Below are positions 9,068 to 19,236 of a stretch of DNA of 64,000 nucleotides, piece by piece (the stretch's first letter is position 1; every line of letters begins with the position of its first letter). The stretch is taken from contig NZ_JOMG01000002.1 of assembly GCF_000711225.1 (NCBI RefSeq), positions 1,066,501 through 1,130,500 of the forward strand, in the 5' to 3' direction. Both the position numbers and the translations under genes were made by a program. The DNA is from Pelobacter seleniigenes DSM 18267. Lineage in GTDB: Bacteria > Desulfobacterota > Desulfuromonadia > Desulfuromonadales > Geopsychrobacteraceae. The notes under the pieces were generated by a model. It saw only the letters and a program-made list of their open reading frames with translations. It ran no database searches and had not been told where the DNA came from.

Positions 9068-10396
9068 CTATTTATAGGTTCGCTCAAATTCACGCAATTT
9101 TTCATTACTTCTGGCCACGGCGCTGTCCATCGCCGCTTGCGGAGTCTTGGTCCCGTTCCAGACCAGTTCCAGCTCTTCATTGATGATATTGCGAATCTGA
9201 ATGAAGTAGCCCAGCCGCAAGCCGCGGGAGATTTTGGTCGGCTCCCGCCGGGTCAGCTGTTTGATGCCGACTTCCTGATAGGGATACTCCTTGTAGTAGC
9301 CGTCTGCCTTGAGCTGCTGGTACGCGGCCAGAGTAATGGGGAAATAACCGGTCTCCTTATGCCAGAGCACCTGTGATTCGGTCCCGGCCAGGTGATTCAA
9401 AAACGCCGCCACTCCGGCATAGTCTTTTTCAGGCAGGCCCTTGAATACCCACAGGGAAGCACCGCCGATGATGCTGTTCTGTGGTTCTTTCATCCAGGAT
9501 TCAACGGGCAGCGGAGCGATATCCCAAGTGAAGTCCTTGACCGCAGACTGCAGCTTGGCGATCCCGCTGATGGAATCGATGTAAAGCCCGGCATTCTGGG
9601 CAATGAACTCCGATTTGGGTCCCTGGTATTTTTGACCACCGTAATAAAAGCGGTTATCGGCCATCCAGCTTTTCAGCCGGGCGATATGGTTGACCACCTT
9701 ATCGTTGTTGATCAGCAGTTCGGTATCCAGACCTTCGTAGCCATTGGCCTTGCTGGCAAACGGCAGATTGTGAATCGCGCTGTAATTCTCCACCTGGGTC
9801 CAGGACTGCCAGGCGGTCACCAACCCGCCTTCGACCCCGGAAGCAACCAGCTTGGCGGTGATTTCGCCCATTTCATCCCAGGTCACCGGTTTATCTTTGG
9901 AGAGCAGCGGCAGACCGGCCTTCTTGAACAGATCGACATTGTAATACATGACCGGGGTGGAGGAATTGAACGGCATCGACATCAGTTTGCCGTCCGCGTT
10001 CATATAATAGGAAAGCACCGGTTGCAGATACTGGGACCAGTCGATGTTATAGCCCTGGTCGCCCATCAATTGATAAACCGGATAAATGGCCCCGGACAGC
10101 ATCATGGTCTGGGTACCAACTTCAAAGACCTGCAGGATGTGCGGTTGTTTTCCGGCCCGTACCGCGGCGATACCGGCGTTGACCACCTCATCGTATTCGC
10201 CCTTGTAGGTGGGGATGACTTTATATTCGGATTGGGAGTTGTTAAAGCTGTCGACAATCTTTTGTACCGTCTCCCCCCGGGCCCCGCGCATGGCATGCCA
10301 CCAGTGAATTTCGATCGGCTTGGCAAAAACGGAATTTGCCGACCCGATCAGCATACAGAAACCCAGGAAAAGCCATAAACATTTCGCCTTTGACAT
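9068..10396 (-). CDS. ugpB: glycerol-3-phosphate ABC transporter binding protein UgpB
   Basis: A 442-residue periplasmic solute-binding protein, close to the 438 of E. coli UgpB. It has a classical signal peptide (hydrophobic core about residues 6-22, cleavage after SVFA) and then the typical PIEIHWWHAMRG start of the mature protein. The ATG at 10396 is preceded by a strong GAGGAGG at the right distance; the open frame upstream to 10543 is not needed. It heads the minus-strand ugpB-ugpA-ugpE-dehydrogenase operon. The ATPase gene ugpC is divergent on the other strand, so the shared 258-base region should hold both promoters. Confidence 0.93.
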   Translation of the reverse strand: MSKAKCLWLFLGFCMLIGSANSVFAKPIEIHWWHAMRGARGETVQKIVDSFNNSQSEYKVIPTYKGEYDEVVNAGIAAVRAGKQPHILQVFEVGTQTMMLSGAIYPVYQLMGDQGYNIDWSQYLQPVLSYYMNADGKLMSMPFNSSTPVMYYNVDLFKKAGLPLLSKDKPVTWDEMGEITAKLVASGVEGGLVTAWQSWTQVENYSAIHNLPFASKANGYEGLDTELLINNDKVVNHIARLKSWMADNRFYYGGQKYQGPKSEFIAQNAGLYIDSISGIAKLQSAVKDFTWDIAPLPVESWMKEPQNSIIGGASLWVFKGLPEKDYAGVAAFLNHLAGTESQVLWHKETGYFPITLAAYQQLKADGYYKEYPYQEVGIKQLTRREPTKISRGLRLGYFIQIRNIINEELELVWNGTKTPQAAMDSAVARSNEKLREFERTYK

Positions 10397-10654
10397 GTTG
10401 ACCTCCTCGAAGTTGTTTGGTCCTGCATTCAAACACAAAATACTTGCAAGCTGCGGATGGATTAGGCACAGTGAGATGATTTCAAGATTCTTGAACTCTT
10501 GTTTTTCCATCTCAAGTAAAGACCAAGAGCAAAGCTTCGTCAACGGTCTTTCAGAAAAAAAACAACCCGCTATAGATTAAGGGATTAGCACCTGATTAAG
10601 CTATAATAAAAACCGGTTTGATTCATTCTCCCCGCTTCCACTGGAGTGATCCTC
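10397..10654. promoter_or_regulatory. divergent ugpB / ugpC intergenic region
   Basis: A 258-base, AT-rich region between the divergent ugpB and ugpC starts. It must hold promoters for both directions. I see no clear PhoB box or other operator by eye. The only strong site is the GAGGAGG ribosome binding site of ugpB at its left end. Confidence 0.6.
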
Positions 10655-11764
10655 ATGGCCAATGTGATTCTGCGCGACGTTGTCAAAAAGTATGGCAAGC
10701 TGGAGGTTGTCCACGGTATCAACCTGAATGTTATCGATAAGGAATTCGTCGTCCTGGTCGGCCCTTCCGGGTGCGGTAAATCAACGGTACTGAGAATGAT
10801 TGCCGGGCTGGAGGAGATCACCGGCGGAACGATTGAAATCGGCGACAGGGTGGTCAACGAGCTGGCTCCGAAGGATCGCGATGCCGCGATGGTGTTTCAG
10901 AACTATGCCCTGTATCCACACATGAACGTCTACAAGAACATGTCCTTCGGCCTGACCCTGCGCAAGATGCCCAAAGATGAGATCGACCAACGGGTCAAGG
11001 AGGCCGCCGGGATCCTGGAGTTGCAGGAACTGCTGCACAGAAAGCCCCATGAGCTGTCCGGTGGCCAACGCCAGCGGGTTGCCATGGGACGGGCCATTGT
11101 CCGCCGCCCGGCGGTCTACCTGTTCGACGAACCCCTCTCCAATCTCGATGCCAAATTGCGCACCCAGATGCGCCTGGAAATCAAGCAGCTCCACCAACAG
11201 GTTGAAAACACCATCATCTACGTCACCCATGACCAGGTCGAAGCGATGACCCTGGCTGATCGCATCGTAGTCATGCGGGACGGCTATATTGAGCAGGTCG
11301 GCAACCCGCTGGAGATCTTCCAGAAACCGGCCAATTCGTTCGTGGCCGGATTTATCGGCTCCCCGCCCATGAACCTGGTTCCCGCGGTTATTGTCAATGG
11401 TGGAGACCAGCAGAAACTGCGCCTGAGTGAACAGCTCGAGATTCCGATTCCGGAACGCAGTTCAGCCACCCTCAGCGACGGTCAAAAGGTCCTCATGGGG
11501 CTGCGCACGGAAGATCTGGCAATTGCCGACGGCACTCAGCCGCAGCCGCACGGCACCCCTTTTAGCTTTGCCGTGCCGGGCACGGTCAGGATCGTGGAGC
11601 CCCTCGGAAATGAAACCAACTTGCATCTGGACCTGTGCGGCGCGGCATTGGTCGCCAAAGTCGAAGGCCGCCGCCTGTTTGCCCCGGAGGAACAACTGGC
11701 GATGGTTCTCAACCTGACCCACCTGCATATTTTTGATGCGGCCAGTGAACAATCGATCTATTGA
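10655..11764 (+). CDS. ugpC: glycerol-3-phosphate ABC transporter ATPase UgpC
   Basis: A 369-residue ATPase of the MalK/UgpC type that powers UgpAE. Walker A is GPSGCGKST, the signature is LSGGQRQRV, Walker B is [12 protein letters not shown], and the switch histidine is in VTHDQ. A C-terminal TOBE-type regulatory region of about 130 residues follows. I chose the ATG at 10655 ([10 protein letters not shown]), with CTGGAGTG upstream; the in-frame GTG at 10646 overlaps that ribosome binding site. It is transcribed away from ugpB and ends at a strong hairpin shared with dppF. Confidence 0.92.
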   Translation: MANVILRDVVKKYGKLEVVHGINLNVIDKEFVVLVGPSGCGKSTVLRMIAGLEEITGGTIEIGDRVVNELAPKDRDAAMVFQNYALYPHMNVYKNMSFGLTLRKMPKDEIDQRVKEAAGILELQELLHRKPHELSGGQRQRVAMGRAIVRRPAVYLFDEPLSNLDAKLRTQMRLEIKQLHQQVENTIIYVTHDQVEAMTLADRIVVMRDGYIEQVGNPLEIFQKPANSFVAGFIGSPPMNLVPAVIVNGGDQQKLRLSEQLEIPIPERSSATLSDGQKVLMGLRTEDLAIADGTQPQPHGTPFSFAVPGTVRIVEPLGNETNLHLDLCGAALVAKVEGRRLFAPEEQLAMVLNLTHLHIFDAASEQSIY

Positions 11765-11818
11765 CTGTTTGGCCAAAAGAGCCGACATAGTCAGCAGGGA
11801 AAGATTCAATAAAAAAAA

Positions 11819-11857
11819 CAAAATGCCCGGTCAGCATGCAGCTGACCGGGCATTTTG
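11819..11857. terminator. bidirectional terminator between ugpC and dppF
   Basis: A perfect 17-bp stem (11819-11835 pairs with 11841-11857) with a 5-base loop. A-rich sequence lies on the left side and TTTT is inside the right arm, giving a T-rich tail on the minus strand. It sits just after ugpC and just after dppF, which converge. Confidence 0.85.
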
Positions 11858-11858
11858 C

Positions 11859-12848
11859 TCAATCTTGTTCGGCAGCGATCTCAGCCGCCCGGAGGCAGGC
11901 GGTCAAGCGACCGTCAAACTCTTCGGCCGCCGGGATCTGCTCGGCGCAGCGCGGTTTGGCAAAGGGGCAGCGGGTGTGAAAAACACAGCCACTCGGTGGT
12001 GACAGTGGTGAGGGCAACTCCCCGCTCAAGGTCACTCGCTGTTGCCGGTTGGCACTGTTCAGATGCGGGGTCGAAGCCAGCAACGCCTGGGTATAGGGGT
12101 GGCGCGGGCGGGAGAAGATCTGCTCGGCGGTACCATATTCGGCAATCTTGCCCAGGTACATGACCATGACCTCGTCGGCAATATGCCGGACCACGGACAG
12201 ATCATGAGAAATGAACAAGTAGGCCAGGTTCATTTCCTGCTGCAGGTCCATGAGCAGGTTGAGGACCTGGGCCTGGACCGAAACATCCAGGGCCGAGACC
12301 GGCTCATCGGCCACCACCAGCTTGGGTTCCAGCATCAGCGCCCGGGCAATGGCGATGCGTTGACGCTGACCGCCGGAAAACATATGCGGGTAGCGGTTGT
12401 AATACTCGGGGCGCAGTCCCACTTTGTCCATCATCGCCCGAACCCGCTCTTCCTGTTCGGCCTTGGGCAGGTCACGGTTGATAACCAGGGGTTCGGCAAT
12501 GATAGTACCGATCTTTTTGCGCGGATTGAGGGACCCGAAGGGGTTCTGAAAAATCATCTGCACCCGCTGCCGGGCCGCTTTCAGTTCATGATCGGTCGCC
12601 TGGACCAGATCAAAGCCGTCAAATTCCAGCTCCCCCCCGGTGGGTCGTTCGATCATGGTAACCTGGCGGGCCAGGGTCGATTTACCACAGCCGGATTCGC
12701 CGACCACGGCAAGAGTTTTCCCGGGAGCGACCGTGAAACTGACTCCGTCGAGGGCCTTGACCACAGCTGCAGGTTGAAATAAACCCTGGGACACTTCGTA
12801 AAAACGGGTCAGGTTGCGGGCGGTAAGGATCGGTTGCACGGCACTCAT
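11859..12848 (-). CDS. dppF: dipeptide ABC transporter ATPase DppF
   Basis: A 329-residue ATPase of the oligopeptide/dipeptide importer family. Walker A is GESGCGKST, the signature is [11 protein letters not shown], and Walker B is [12 protein letters not shown]. The C-terminal oligopeptide-transport extension carries the cysteine cluster [14 protein letters not shown] typical of this family. The ATG at 12848 overlaps the dppD stop (ATGA), so the two ATPases are made together, as expected for a heterodimer. Last gene of the minus-strand dppABCDF operon. Confidence 0.92.
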   Translation of the reverse strand: MSAVQPILTARNLTRFYEVSQGLFQPAAVVKALDGVSFTVAPGKTLAVVGESGCGKSTLARQVTMIERPTGGELEFDGFDLVQATDHELKAARQRVQMIFQNPFGSLNPRKKIGTIIAEPLVINRDLPKAEQEERVRAMMDKVGLRPEYYNRYPHMFSGGQRQRIAIARALMLEPKLVVADEPVSALDVSVQAQVLNLLMDLQQEMNLAYLFISHDLSVVRHIADEVMVMYLGKIAEYGTAEQIFSRPRHPYTQALLASTPHLNSANRQQRVTLSGELPSPLSPPSGCVFHTRCPFAKPRCAEQIPAAEEFDGRLTACLRAAEIAAEQD

Positions 12849-13846
12849 GACTGGGGTTTTCCTTCTCTCTGCGGTTGTCCTTGTTCGTCCAGCGGGTAAT
12901 GGCAACGAGCCTGACGGCCATCAGCCAGAGTCTCAAGCAGCGGAGCCTCACGCCCGCAGTAGTCGGTGGCAAACTTGCAACGCGGATTGAGCAGACAGCC
13001 GCTCGGCCGGTCAAACAGACCCGGCACCACGCCAGGGATGGTCTGCAAGCGCTCATGGCCGACCGAACGCTCCGGCAGGGCTTCGAGCAGAGCGGCCGTA
13101 TAGGGATGGCGCGGATGATCAAAAATTGCCGGGACCGGCCCGGTCTCGACCACTTGCCCGGCGTACATGACGACGACCCGCTGGGCTGCCTCGGCAACCA
13201 GGGCCAGATCGTGAGTGATCAACATCAGTGCCATGTTGCGCTGGCGCTGCAGGTCGAGGAGCAGGTCGAGGATCTGCGCCTGAATGGTCACGTCGAGGGC
13301 GGTGGTCGGTTCATCGGCGATCAGCAGCTTGGGATTGCAGGCAATGGCCATGGCAATCATGACCCGCTGACTCATCCCGCCTGACAGCTGATGAGGAAAA
13401 GCCTTGAGTCTGGCTTTGGGATCGGGGATGCCGACCTGTTCCAACAGTTCCAGGGCCCGCGCCCGGCGCACTGCCCGGCTGCCGCCCTCATGGATTTTGA
13501 GCGCCTCGGAGATCTGAAAACCGGTGGTAAAGCAGGGGTTAAGGCTGGTCATCGGCTCCTGGAAGATCATGGCCACGTCGCGCCCGGTAATCCGTCGGCG
13601 CTGTTTGTCGCTCAGGGTCAACAGATCCTGGCCGGCAAATTCGAGTTGCGACGCGGAAACCCGGCCGGGCCAATCGATCAAACCCATGATCGCCTTGGAG
13701 GTGACGGACTTACCGGAACCGGACTCGCCGACCACGCCAACCACCTCGCCTTTGTCGATACTCAGGCAAACCTGGTCCACGGCCCGGAACGGCCGCGCCT
13801 CACTACCGAACTCTACGGTCAGATCTTTAATTTCCAATAATGACAT
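12845..13846 (-). CDS. dppD: dipeptide ABC transporter ATPase DppD
   Basis: A 333-residue ATPase, partner of DppF. Walker A is GESGSGKSV, the signature is [11 protein letters not shown], Walker B is [12 protein letters not shown], and the C-terminal cysteine cluster ([14 protein letters not shown]) is present. Start and stop codons are interlocked with both neighbours: its ATG shares one base with the dppC stop, and its stop lies in the dppF start. The serine/methionine pair in the signature (GGMSQR) is normal for DppD/OppD. Confidence 0.92.
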   Translation of the reverse strand: MSLLEIKDLTVEFGSEARPFRAVDQVCLSIDKGEVVGVVGESGSGKSVTSKAIMGLIDWPGRVSASQLEFAGQDLLTLSDKQRRRITGRDVAMIFQEPMTSLNPCFTTGFQISEALKIHEGGSRAVRRARALELLEQVGIPDPKARLKAFPHQLSGGMSQRVMIAMAIACNPKLLIADEPTTALDVTIQAQILDLLLDLQRQRNMALMLITHDLALVAEAAQRVVVMYAGQVVETGPVPAIFDHPRHPYTAALLEALPERSVGHERLQTIPGVVPGLFDRPSGCLLNPRCKFATDYCGREAPLLETLADGRQARCHYPLDEQGQPQREGKPQS

Positions 13847-14751
13847 CAGCGTTTCATCTTCGGATCGAGGGCGTCGCGCAATCCATCGCCCATCAGGTTA
13901 AAGGCCAGCACGGTCAGCAGGATCATCAGTCCGGGGAAAGTCACGACCCACCAGGCCCGCTGGATAAATTCCAGAGCCCCGGAGAGCATGGCCCCCCATT
14001 CCGGACTCGGCGGCTGAGCCCCCAAGCCGATAAAGCCGAGGGCAGCTGCATCAAGAATGGCATTGGAGAAGCCGAGGGAAGCCTGGACTATGAGCGGAGC
14101 CATGCAATTGGGCAAAATGGTGATAAACACCAGCCGCATCACGCCGGCACCGCTAACCTGAGAAGCAATAACGTAGTCCTTGGAGCTTTCCGCCATCACC
14201 GAAGCCCGGGTGATTCGCACATAATGGGGCAGGTAGGTTATGGCGATGGCGATAGCCGCGTTGATCAAACCCGGCCCTAAAATGGTCACGATGGCCAGGG
14301 CCAGCAACAGACTGGGCAGAGCCATGATGATGTCCATGGCCCGCATCACCAGGGTATCGGTGACACCGCGGGCATAACCAGCCATCAAGCCGATCAGGGT
14401 CCCGATCACCAGGGACATGGAGACGACGATCATGCCCATGAACAGGGACAGCCGGCCACCATAGATCAAGCGGGTCAGGATATCCCGTCCGACTTCATCC
14501 GTCCCCAGCGGGAAACGCCACAGGCCACCGTCTTGCCAGGCTGGCGGCGTGAGAATGTAGTCACGGTACTGTTCGAAGGGGCTATGAGGGGTCAACAGTG
14601 GTGCAAACAGGGCGGCCAGCAAGACCAGGACAATGAATCCGAAGCCGATCAGCGCGCCGCGGTTTTCACAGAAATAACTCCAGAATTCGCGCCAGGGGCC
14701 GGGCGGGGAAATCTCGTCAATGGCAGCTGTCGCCTGAATTGGTTCGCTCAT
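13846..14751 (-). CDS. dppC: dipeptide ABC transporter permease DppC
   Basis: A 301-residue inner membrane permease with an N-terminal cytoplasmic segment, a first helix ([16 protein letters not shown]), a periplasmic segment ending in [18 protein letters not shown] (a hallmark of DppC/OppC), and then five helices with the transport domain. The ATG at 14751 lies 11 bases downstream of the dppB stop; earlier starts would overlap dppB. It pairs with DppB as the membrane channel. Confidence 0.92.
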   Translation of the reverse strand: MSEPIQATAAIDEISPPGPWREFWSYFCENRGALIGFGFIVLVLLAALFAPLLTPHSPFEQYRDYILTPPAWQDGGLWRFPLGTDEVGRDILTRLIYGGRLSLFMGMIVVSMSLVIGTLIGLMAGYARGVTDTLVMRAMDIIMALPSLLLALAIVTILGPGLINAAIAIAITYLPHYVRITRASVMAESSKDYVIASQVSGAGVMRLVFITILPNCMAPLIVQASLGFSNAILDAAALGFIGLGAQPPSPEWGAMLSGALEFIQRAWWVVTFPGLMILLTVLAFNLMGDGLRDALDPKMKR

Positions 14752-14761
14752 CAGCGGCCTC

Positions 14762-15772
14762 CTAACGATTATGACGGATACGCGGGTTGACCACGCCGTA
14801 GAAAATGTCGACCGTGAGGTTGACCAGAATAACAATACAGGACACCAGCAGAATTCCCCCCTGCACAGCGGGGTAGTCGCGCCGGTAGATGGAGTCTAGC
14901 AGCCACTTACCGATGCCCGGCCAGGAAAAGATCGTCTCGGTGAGGATGGCTCCGGCCATAAGCACCCCGACCTGCAGGCCGATGACGGTGATCACCGGAA
15001 TCAGCGCGTTGCGCAGAGCATGAACACAGACCACCAGCGGCATGGCCAACCCTTTGGCGCGGGCGACCTGAACATAGTCTTCACGCAGCACCTCGAGCAT
15101 TGCCGAGCGGGTCATCCGCGCGATCACCGCCAGGGGGATGGTCGCCAGCACAATGGACGGCAAAATCAGATGCTGCACTGCGGACAGAAAAGCGCCAGCC
15201 TCATTGGAGAGCAGGGAATCGATGAGCATGAATCCGGTCACTTCGTCGACCCAGTAGGTCGCGGAAATCCGTCCGGACACCGGAGTCCAGCCGAGACTGA
15301 CCGAAAACAACAGAATCAGCAGCAATCCCCACCAGAAAATCGGCATGGAATAACCGGTCAGGGACAGGCCCATGACCGAATAATCGGTGAACTTGCCGCG
15401 CCGCACCGCAGCGATAATCCCGGCCGGCAGACCGACGACCACCGCAATAATCATGGCACAGATGGACAGTTCCAGGGTCGCCGGGAACAGGGTAAAAAAC
15501 TCCTTGATCACCGGAGCCTTGGTCACCACCGAGGTCCCCAGATCAGCATGAAAAATTCCGACCAGGTAATCCCAGTACTGCACCAGGATTGGCTGATCCA
15601 GTCCCATCTGATGCAGCAGCTGGGCATGACGGATCGGATCAACGCCGCGCTCGCCAGCCATCAGTTCGACCGGGTCGCCTGGAATCAGCCGGATCAGGGC
15701 AAAGGTCAACAGGGTGACACCGATAAAGGTCGGAATCACCACGCTGATCCGCTTCAGAATAAATTTCAACAT
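14762..15772 (-). CDS. dppB: dipeptide ABC transporter permease DppB
   Basis: A 336-residue permease beginning with the family-typical MLKFILKRISVVIPTFIGV helix and RLIPGDPVELMAG. The transport-domain loop REDYVQVARAKGL is present, and the C-terminal region holds the last helices. It is the first permease of the dpp operon, about 70 bases after dppA and separated from it by a GC-rich hairpin. Confidence 0.92.
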   Translation of the reverse strand: MLKFILKRISVVIPTFIGVTLLTFALIRLIPGDPVELMAGERGVDPIRHAQLLHQMGLDQPILVQYWDYLVGIFHADLGTSVVTKAPVIKEFFTLFPATLELSICAMIIAVVVGLPAGIIAAVRRGKFTDYSVMGLSLTGYSMPIFWWGLLLILLFSVSLGWTPVSGRISATYWVDEVTGFMLIDSLLSNEAGAFLSAVQHLILPSIVLATIPLAVIARMTRSAMLEVLREDYVQVARAKGLAMPLVVCVHALRNALIPVITVIGLQVGVLMAGAILTETIFSWPGIGKWLLDSIYRRDYPAVQGGILLVSCIVILVNLTVDIFYGVVNPRIRHNR

Positions 15773-15795
15773 AGGCTAACTAGACCGCAGAGAAA

Positions 15796-15823
15796 CGGCC
15801 GGGAAGACTAACCTTCCCGGCCG
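15796..15823 (-). other. GC-rich hairpin between dppA and dppB
   Basis: A perfect 11-bp stem (15796-15806 pairs with 15813-15823) with a 6-base loop in the dppA-dppB gap and no T-run after it. Such hairpins commonly stabilise the abundant binding-protein message and attenuate the permease genes downstream. Confidence 0.6.
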
Positions 15824-15845
15824 GGAGAGAACATTCGCTAGTGAA

Positions 15846-17438
15846 TTACTTCAGATCGACACCATAGAAGATATGGCCGCCAAGAGGGTCGATTTTGTAG
15901 TTGACAACATTTTTAGTAACCGGCTCAAAAACCAAGGAGTGGGCGATGGTTGCCCAGGGTGCCTGCTCCTTGAAAACCACCTGGGCCTGTTCATAGAGCT
16001 TGGTCCGTTCCTTGATGTCGGACACCGCTTTGGCTTTCTGGATCAGGTCTTCAAACGGCTTGTAGCACCATTGTGAACGGTTGGAACCACCGACGCCGTC
16101 ACAACCGAGCAATACGGCCAGGAAGTTGTCCGGATCACCGTTATCGCCGGTCCAGCCAAGCAGAACAGCGCCATCCCGATTGACATCCTTGGAACGCTTG
16201 AGGTACTCACCCCATTCGTAGGAAACGATTTCAGCCTTGACCCCTATTTTGGCCCAGTCTGCTTGCATAACTTCAGCCATACGCCGGGCATTGGGGTTGT
16301 AGGGACGCTGTACCGGCATAGCCCAGAGTTTCATCTCGAAACCGTTCGGATAACCGGCTTCGGCCAACAGTTTTTTGGCCAGATCGAGATCGTAAGCGTC
16401 ATCGACAACGGCATCGTTGTACGACCAGATGGTCGGCGGAATCGGATTTTTGGCCGGTTTGCCGGCGCCCTGGAACACGGTGTCGATGATCGCCTGTTTA
16501 TTGATGGCGTGGTTCAAGGCCTTGCGCACTTTGACATTGTCAAACGGAGCTTTTTGAGTGTTGTAGGCCAGGTAACCGACGTTCAACCCTTCTTTTTGCA
16601 TCAGGTTGATATCGGGATCCGCTTTCATGGCCGCCAAGTCTGCCGGATTGGGGAACGGCATCACCTGGCATTCGCCGGCTTTAAGCTTGGCATAGCGAAC
16701 CGAAGCATCCGGGGTGATGGAGAAAACCAATTTGTCGAGGGGGGCTTTTCCCTTCCAGTAATCCTTGAAGGCAGTATAACGGATCTGAGCGTCCTTTTTA
16801 TAACCTTCAAATTGGAACGGTCCGGTGCCGATGGGCCACTGGTCAAATTCTTCCGGGGTACCGGCTTTCAACATTGCGTCGGCGTATTCCTTTGACTGAA
16901 TGACTGCGAAATCCATCCCCAGGTTCGCCAGCATCGGTGCTTCCGGCCGGGTCAGGTAGAACTTGACCGTATAGTCGTCGACCTTTTCAATACGATCGAG
17001 CAGTTCCGGCATGGACATGCCGTTGAAATATTCATAGTTGCCGCCGGAAACCGCATAGTAAGGATTGTCTTTTTTCCACTGCCGTTCGAAGGTAAAAATG
17101 ACGTCGTCCGCGTTCATATCGCGGGTCGGCTTGAAATGCTTGGCGGAATGAAACTTAATCCCTTTGCGCAAATGAAAGGTGTACACTTTACCGTCGTCAG
17201 AAATGGTCCAACTTTCCGCCATCCCGGGCTCCAGCTCAGTGGTCCCGCGAATGAAGTGGGTCAGCCCCTCGAACACATTCTTGGAAGAAACATCGAACGT
17301 TGTTCCGGCAGTATAAAAAACCGGGTTGAACCCTTCAGGGCTTCCTTCCGAACAATAAACCAGGGTTTTGGCTTGAGCCTGACCAAAAAACATGAACAGG
17401 AGCAACATTGCAAACAGGGGGAGCAGTCGTTTTCGCAT
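15846..17438 (-). CDS. dppA: dipeptide-binding protein DppA
   Basis: A 530-residue periplasmic solute-binding protein (SBP family 5), in line with the 535 of E. coli DppA. It has a signal peptide with a hydrophobic core and AQA cleavage, and then KTLVYCSEGSPEGFNP, the usual start of mature DppA. The ATG at 17438 has GGAGG upstream. It is the first gene of dppABCDF, so the long region upstream (17439 onward) should carry the promoter. Confidence 0.92.
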   Translation of the reverse strand: MRKRLLPLFAMLLLFMFFGQAQAKTLVYCSEGSPEGFNPVFYTAGTTFDVSSKNVFEGLTHFIRGTTELEPGMAESWTISDDGKVYTFHLRKGIKFHSAKHFKPTRDMNADDVIFTFERQWKKDNPYYAVSGGNYEYFNGMSMPELLDRIEKVDDYTVKFYLTRPEAPMLANLGMDFAVIQSKEYADAMLKAGTPEEFDQWPIGTGPFQFEGYKKDAQIRYTAFKDYWKGKAPLDKLVFSITPDASVRYAKLKAGECQVMPFPNPADLAAMKADPDINLMQKEGLNVGYLAYNTQKAPFDNVKVRKALNHAINKQAIIDTVFQGAGKPAKNPIPPTIWSYNDAVVDDAYDLDLAKKLLAEAGYPNGFEMKLWAMPVQRPYNPNARRMAEVMQADWAKIGVKAEIVSYEWGEYLKRSKDVNRDGAVLLGWTGDNGDPDNFLAVLLGCDGVGGSNRSQWCYKPFEDLIQKAKAVSDIKERTKLYEQAQVVFKEQAPWATIAHSLVFEPVTKNVVNYKIDPLGGHIFYGVDLK

Positions 17439-18093
17439 AGATTGAAGCCTCCGTCTCGTTAAGGATAGAAAAGCCAAACCCGATTGCCGTCACCAATTCC
17501 GCGAGTTTGACCCAAGTGAAAAAACTTATAGTAAAGGCAAATCAATTGTCAATAGCGCAATAGCCATCCCCGGCCAACCTCTTGCCAGGGTTGCGCCTGT
17601 TTGATGCCATTCGTTCACTCCGGTCCGGGCGACTGCCAACTGTGTTACAGCCACGGATTAGTCCAGCCCAGGTCTAAGCTGACATGAGCTGCCGACTCCC
17701 AAAATCCGCAGATGTTCAAAAACTCCTCAAGCAAACACAACACGCTGCCATTGCACCGCACCAGCCTGCTAACTACCCCATAAATTAAGAGCTTAGCACA
17801 ATTTTAATGAATCGTCAGGAGTTGGGAAAGCGTCCAGATCATTTCCCCATAATTAAATTCAGCAAAAGTTTGCTTATTGTCCGACTTCAACGAGAAGGCG
17901 CCCCACGAATCAGGGTCTCAATCCGTCGTACAAAAAAACAAAAAAGCCGAAACCACACTGGGCAGGGTGGGGTGAGACCTTGATTTTTAACGGAGCTTGT
18001 GCGTTAAATTCGACGGGTCAGAAAATCCGCTCCAGGAGTTGTTTCGGAGCGGGCAAACAAAAACTGTCGCCATGAAATGGAATTGTGCTGATC
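17439..18093. other. 650-base intergenic region, dppA / MASE3 gene
   Basis: No convincing gene. Two structures are visible: an 11-bp inverted repeat with one mismatch (17910-17920 and 17973-17983, TCAGGGTCTCA against TGAGACCTTGA) followed by TTTTT on the plus strand, and a 7-bp stem (18027-18033 with 18046-18052) just before the MASE3 gene. The dppA promoter should lie in the left part. I recognise no riboswitch. Confidence 0.5.
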
Positions 18094-19206
18094 ATGCCTC
18101 AGATTTTCGACACTCTCAATCCGCCCGGACAAAACAAGCCGCTGATCCAGGGTTGCGGCTTATTGTTGATTCTCCTGGGACTCTATTTCACCAGCTGGGT
18201 CAATTACCTGCTGTTTCACACCCTTGCCGAATTTTTCAGTATCGTGGTTGCGGTCACGATCTTTGTCATCGCCTGGCATTCAAGACATTACATTCAGAAC
18301 CCCTACCTGCTATTCATTGGTATCGCCTATCTGTTCATCTCCCTGCTTGATCTACTGCATACCTTGTCTTACAAAGGAATGCCCATCTTTACCGATTACG
18401 ACTACTATGCCAATCAATTATGGATCGGCGCGCGCTACATGGAGAGTGTTACCCTGGCCCTGGCATTTCTCTTTTTGAAAGAGAATAAGCCGCTGAAAGT
18501 TGCCTATATTATTCCCGCTTATGCCCTTGTGACTTATCTCATCATTGCGGCCATTTTTCAGTGGAAAATTTTCCCGGTGTGTTTTGTCGATGGCAGCGGC
18601 CTCACTCCGTTCAAAAAATACAGCGAATACCTGATCTGTTTGATTTTGCTGGCAGCAATATTTTTTCTCCACCTTAATAAGTCATTTTTTGAACAGAAAA
18701 TTTACCGGCTCATCCTGCTCTCCATCATCTGCACGATCATCTCCGAACTCGCTTTCACGTTCTATATCAGCAATTACGGAATATCGAATTTAGTTGGTCA
18801 CTATTTTAAAATTTTCAGTTTTTACCTGATTTATCTGTGCATTATCAAAACCGGGATAGAACGACCCTATCGACTGATCTTCACCGACCTTAAGCGGACC
18901 AACGGCGAACTGGTGGAGGAGATCAGGCAAAAAGAAGACATTCAGAAAAAAAACGAGGAGTTGATTGAGGAACTGAAAAAGGCGTTGCGCGAGATAAAAT
19001 CGCTGCAGGGAATCTTACCGATCTGCTCTTCATGCAAACAGATCAGAGACGACAAAGGGGCCTGGAATCAATTGGAACGCTATATTGAGACACACGCCGA
19101 TGTCAAATTCAGCCATGGACTCTGCCGGACCTGCGCCGACAAAATGTACGGTGATCAGAAATGGTATCAGCACGGCCGCTTGCCCGACCACAAGCAAGCA
19201 ACTTAG
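18094..19206 (+). CDS. MASE3-type membrane sensor with CXXC tail
   Basis: A 370-residue protein. The first 240 or so residues form seven to eight membrane helices of the MASE3 type. A coiled coil follows (about 270-310, rich in E, K and I). The last 60 residues read LPICSSCKQIRDDKGAWNQLE, and later HGLCRTCADKMYG: two CXXC pairs that look like a zinc site. MASE3 normally precedes a GGDEF, EAL or kinase domain, and none is present here. The same CXXC tail is common on sensor and receiver proteins of this bacterial group. A GTG at 18085 is an alternative start, and neither has a strong ribosome binding site. Probably a signalling protein acting through partners, such as the convergent cyclase. 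Confidence 0.75.
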   Translation: MPQIFDTLNPPGQNKPLIQGCGLLLILLGLYFTSWVNYLLFHTLAEFFSIVVAVTIFVIAWHSRHYIQNPYLLFIGIAYLFISLLDLLHTLSYKGMPIFTDYDYYANQLWIGARYMESVTLALAFLFLKENKPLKVAYIIPAYALVTYLIIAAIFQWKIFPVCFVDGSGLTPFKKYSEYLICLILLAAIFFLHLNKSFFEQKIYRLILLSIICTIISELAFTFYISNYGISNLVGHYFKIFSFYLIYLCIIKTGIERPYRLIFTDLKRTNGELVEEIRQKEDIQKKNEELIEELKKALREIKSLQGILPICSSCKQIRDDKGAWNQLERYIETHADVKFSHGLCRTCADKMYGDQKWYQHGRLPDHKQAT

Positions 19207-19236
19207 CCGTTGCCCTTCGGAGTTTGCAGATGGCAA

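Noticed and set aside
8035-9183. 382-residue open frame on the plus strand across ugpA
   Set aside because: Antisense shadow of ugpA/ugpB with biased composition; the minus-strand frames carry clear permease motifs.
17990-18093. Cyclic di-GMP riboswitch before the MASE3 gene
   Set aside because: The conserved GEMM elements are absent; only a 7-bp hairpin is seen.
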